In this document: positions 16,186-16,441 of the stretch, in pieces | Layout: every line of letters starts with the position of its first letter | How positions within the stretch are numbered: position 1 is the stretch's first letter | Origin: CAUZFZ01 sp964431285 | GTDB lineage: Bacteria > Planctomycetota > Planctomycetia > Planctomycetales > Planctomycetaceae | Reading direction: 5' to 3' | Length of the DNA: 16,441 nt | Assembly: GCA_964431285.1 (NCBI GenBank) | Contig: CAYSJO010000308.1 | Location: 1-16,441 of the forward strand | Notes under the pieces: model-generated | Database searches by the model: none | Seen by the model: the letters and a program-made list of their open reading frames with translations, nothing else | Told to the model about the DNA's origin: nothing | Translations under genes and position numbers: made by a program

Positions 16186-16441
16186 GCTCTGTTTGAAAAC
16201 TGAGCTGGCCCTGATTTGCCATGTCAGCGAAACTTCGTCTTCCTCAGCCCGCGAGCCAAGGAAGGCCAACGATGCGACATTAACTAACCGACGAACAGTG
16301 GGAAGCGATCGAAGATATCTTTCCGGAACCGGCCCCAATGGATCGACGGGTGGGCATGAATGCAATGATCTGGCTGAATAATACAGGTGCCAAGTGGCGG
16401 GATCTTACTTCGGAATTCGGAAAGTGGCGAACTGTGTATGG
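16182..16441 (+). mobile_element. IS5-like insertion sequence, left end and start of the transposase (right end outside the window)
   Basis: The element begins with TTAG (16182-16185), which fits the YTAR target of IS5-type elements, followed by GCTCTGTTTGAAAAC as the likely left inverted repeat. About 85 bases later an IS5/DUF4096-type transposase starts, preceded by AAGGAAGG. The insertion interrupts an M20 amidohydrolase gene read on the other strand. The right end, matching inverted repeat and second target copy are not in the window, so the exact boundary is provisional. Confidence 0.7.
16272..16441 (+). pseudogene. IS5-family transposase, N-terminal part, with a stop at codon 4
   Basis: Reading from ATG 16272 gives M-R-H-stop-L-T-D-E-Q-W, then EAIEDIFPEPAPMDRR and GAKWRDLTSEFGKWRTVY. 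This is the standard N-terminal helix-turn-helix region of IS5-type transposases (usual start MRHELTDEQWEAIED). The TAA at 16281-16283 replaces the expected glutamate codon (GAA). The segment between PAPM and DRRVGMNAMIW is also shorter than usual, lacking the GRP-like part. The copy is therefore probably inactive unless translation restarts inside. The gene continues past the window end. Confidence 0.75.

Overview
The window looks like a chromosome segment of a planctomycete (Planctomycetota, PVC group). The strongest clue is a run of secreted proteins that combine c-type haem motifs (CxxCH) with beta-propeller, SGNH-like, PA14-like and LamG-like domains, ending in the haem-binding module typical of this phylum. 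An ECF sigma factor coupled to a very large anti-sigma-like membrane protein, and an FG-GAP/ASPIC protein, fit the same lineage. The genus assignment is open.

Layout. Positions 3-3613 (+) hold the 3' part of an ECF sigma factor gene, overlapping by one base a 1017-residue two-TM protein. That protein has a zf-HC2-type motif at its N terminus and five DUF4349-like modules in its presumed periplasmic part. Everything from 3675 to 14888 reads on the minus strand. In transcription order it comprises a broken FG-GAP/ASPIC gene (14888-13249), a pentahaem c-type cytochrome with PA14-like and LamG-like domains (13064-9888), a secreted beta-propeller dehydrogenase-like protein (9831-8386), an SGNH/propeller/dihaem fusion (8265-4765), a small secreted cysteine protein (4622-4239) and a broken lysine/alanine-rich EF-hand gene (4177-3675). 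Positions 15028-15846 (+) encode a compact CaCA-type cation exchanger. Positions 15892-16185 (-) are the C-terminal remnant of an M20 amidohydrolase, cut off by an IS5-like element that begins near 16182 and runs out of the window.

How the genes may work together. The three intact minus-strand genes from 13064 to 4765 look like a periplasmic or surface oxidation module: the propeller proteins would bind and oxidise an organic substrate, and the haems (five plus two) would pass the electrons on. This is inference from domain content and co-orientation; the substrate is unknown. The ECF/anti-sigma pair is probably an independent envelope-sensing unit.

The most striking pattern is gene decay. 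Two secreted-protein genes each carry exactly one single-base frameshift plus one in-frame TAG. The transposase has a stop at codon 4. The M20 gene is interrupted by the insertion. Together they suggest real pseudogenisation, although sequencing error cannot be ruled out for the two indels. I saw no tRNA, rRNA or CRISPR array, and no gene-free stretch longer than about 200 bases.
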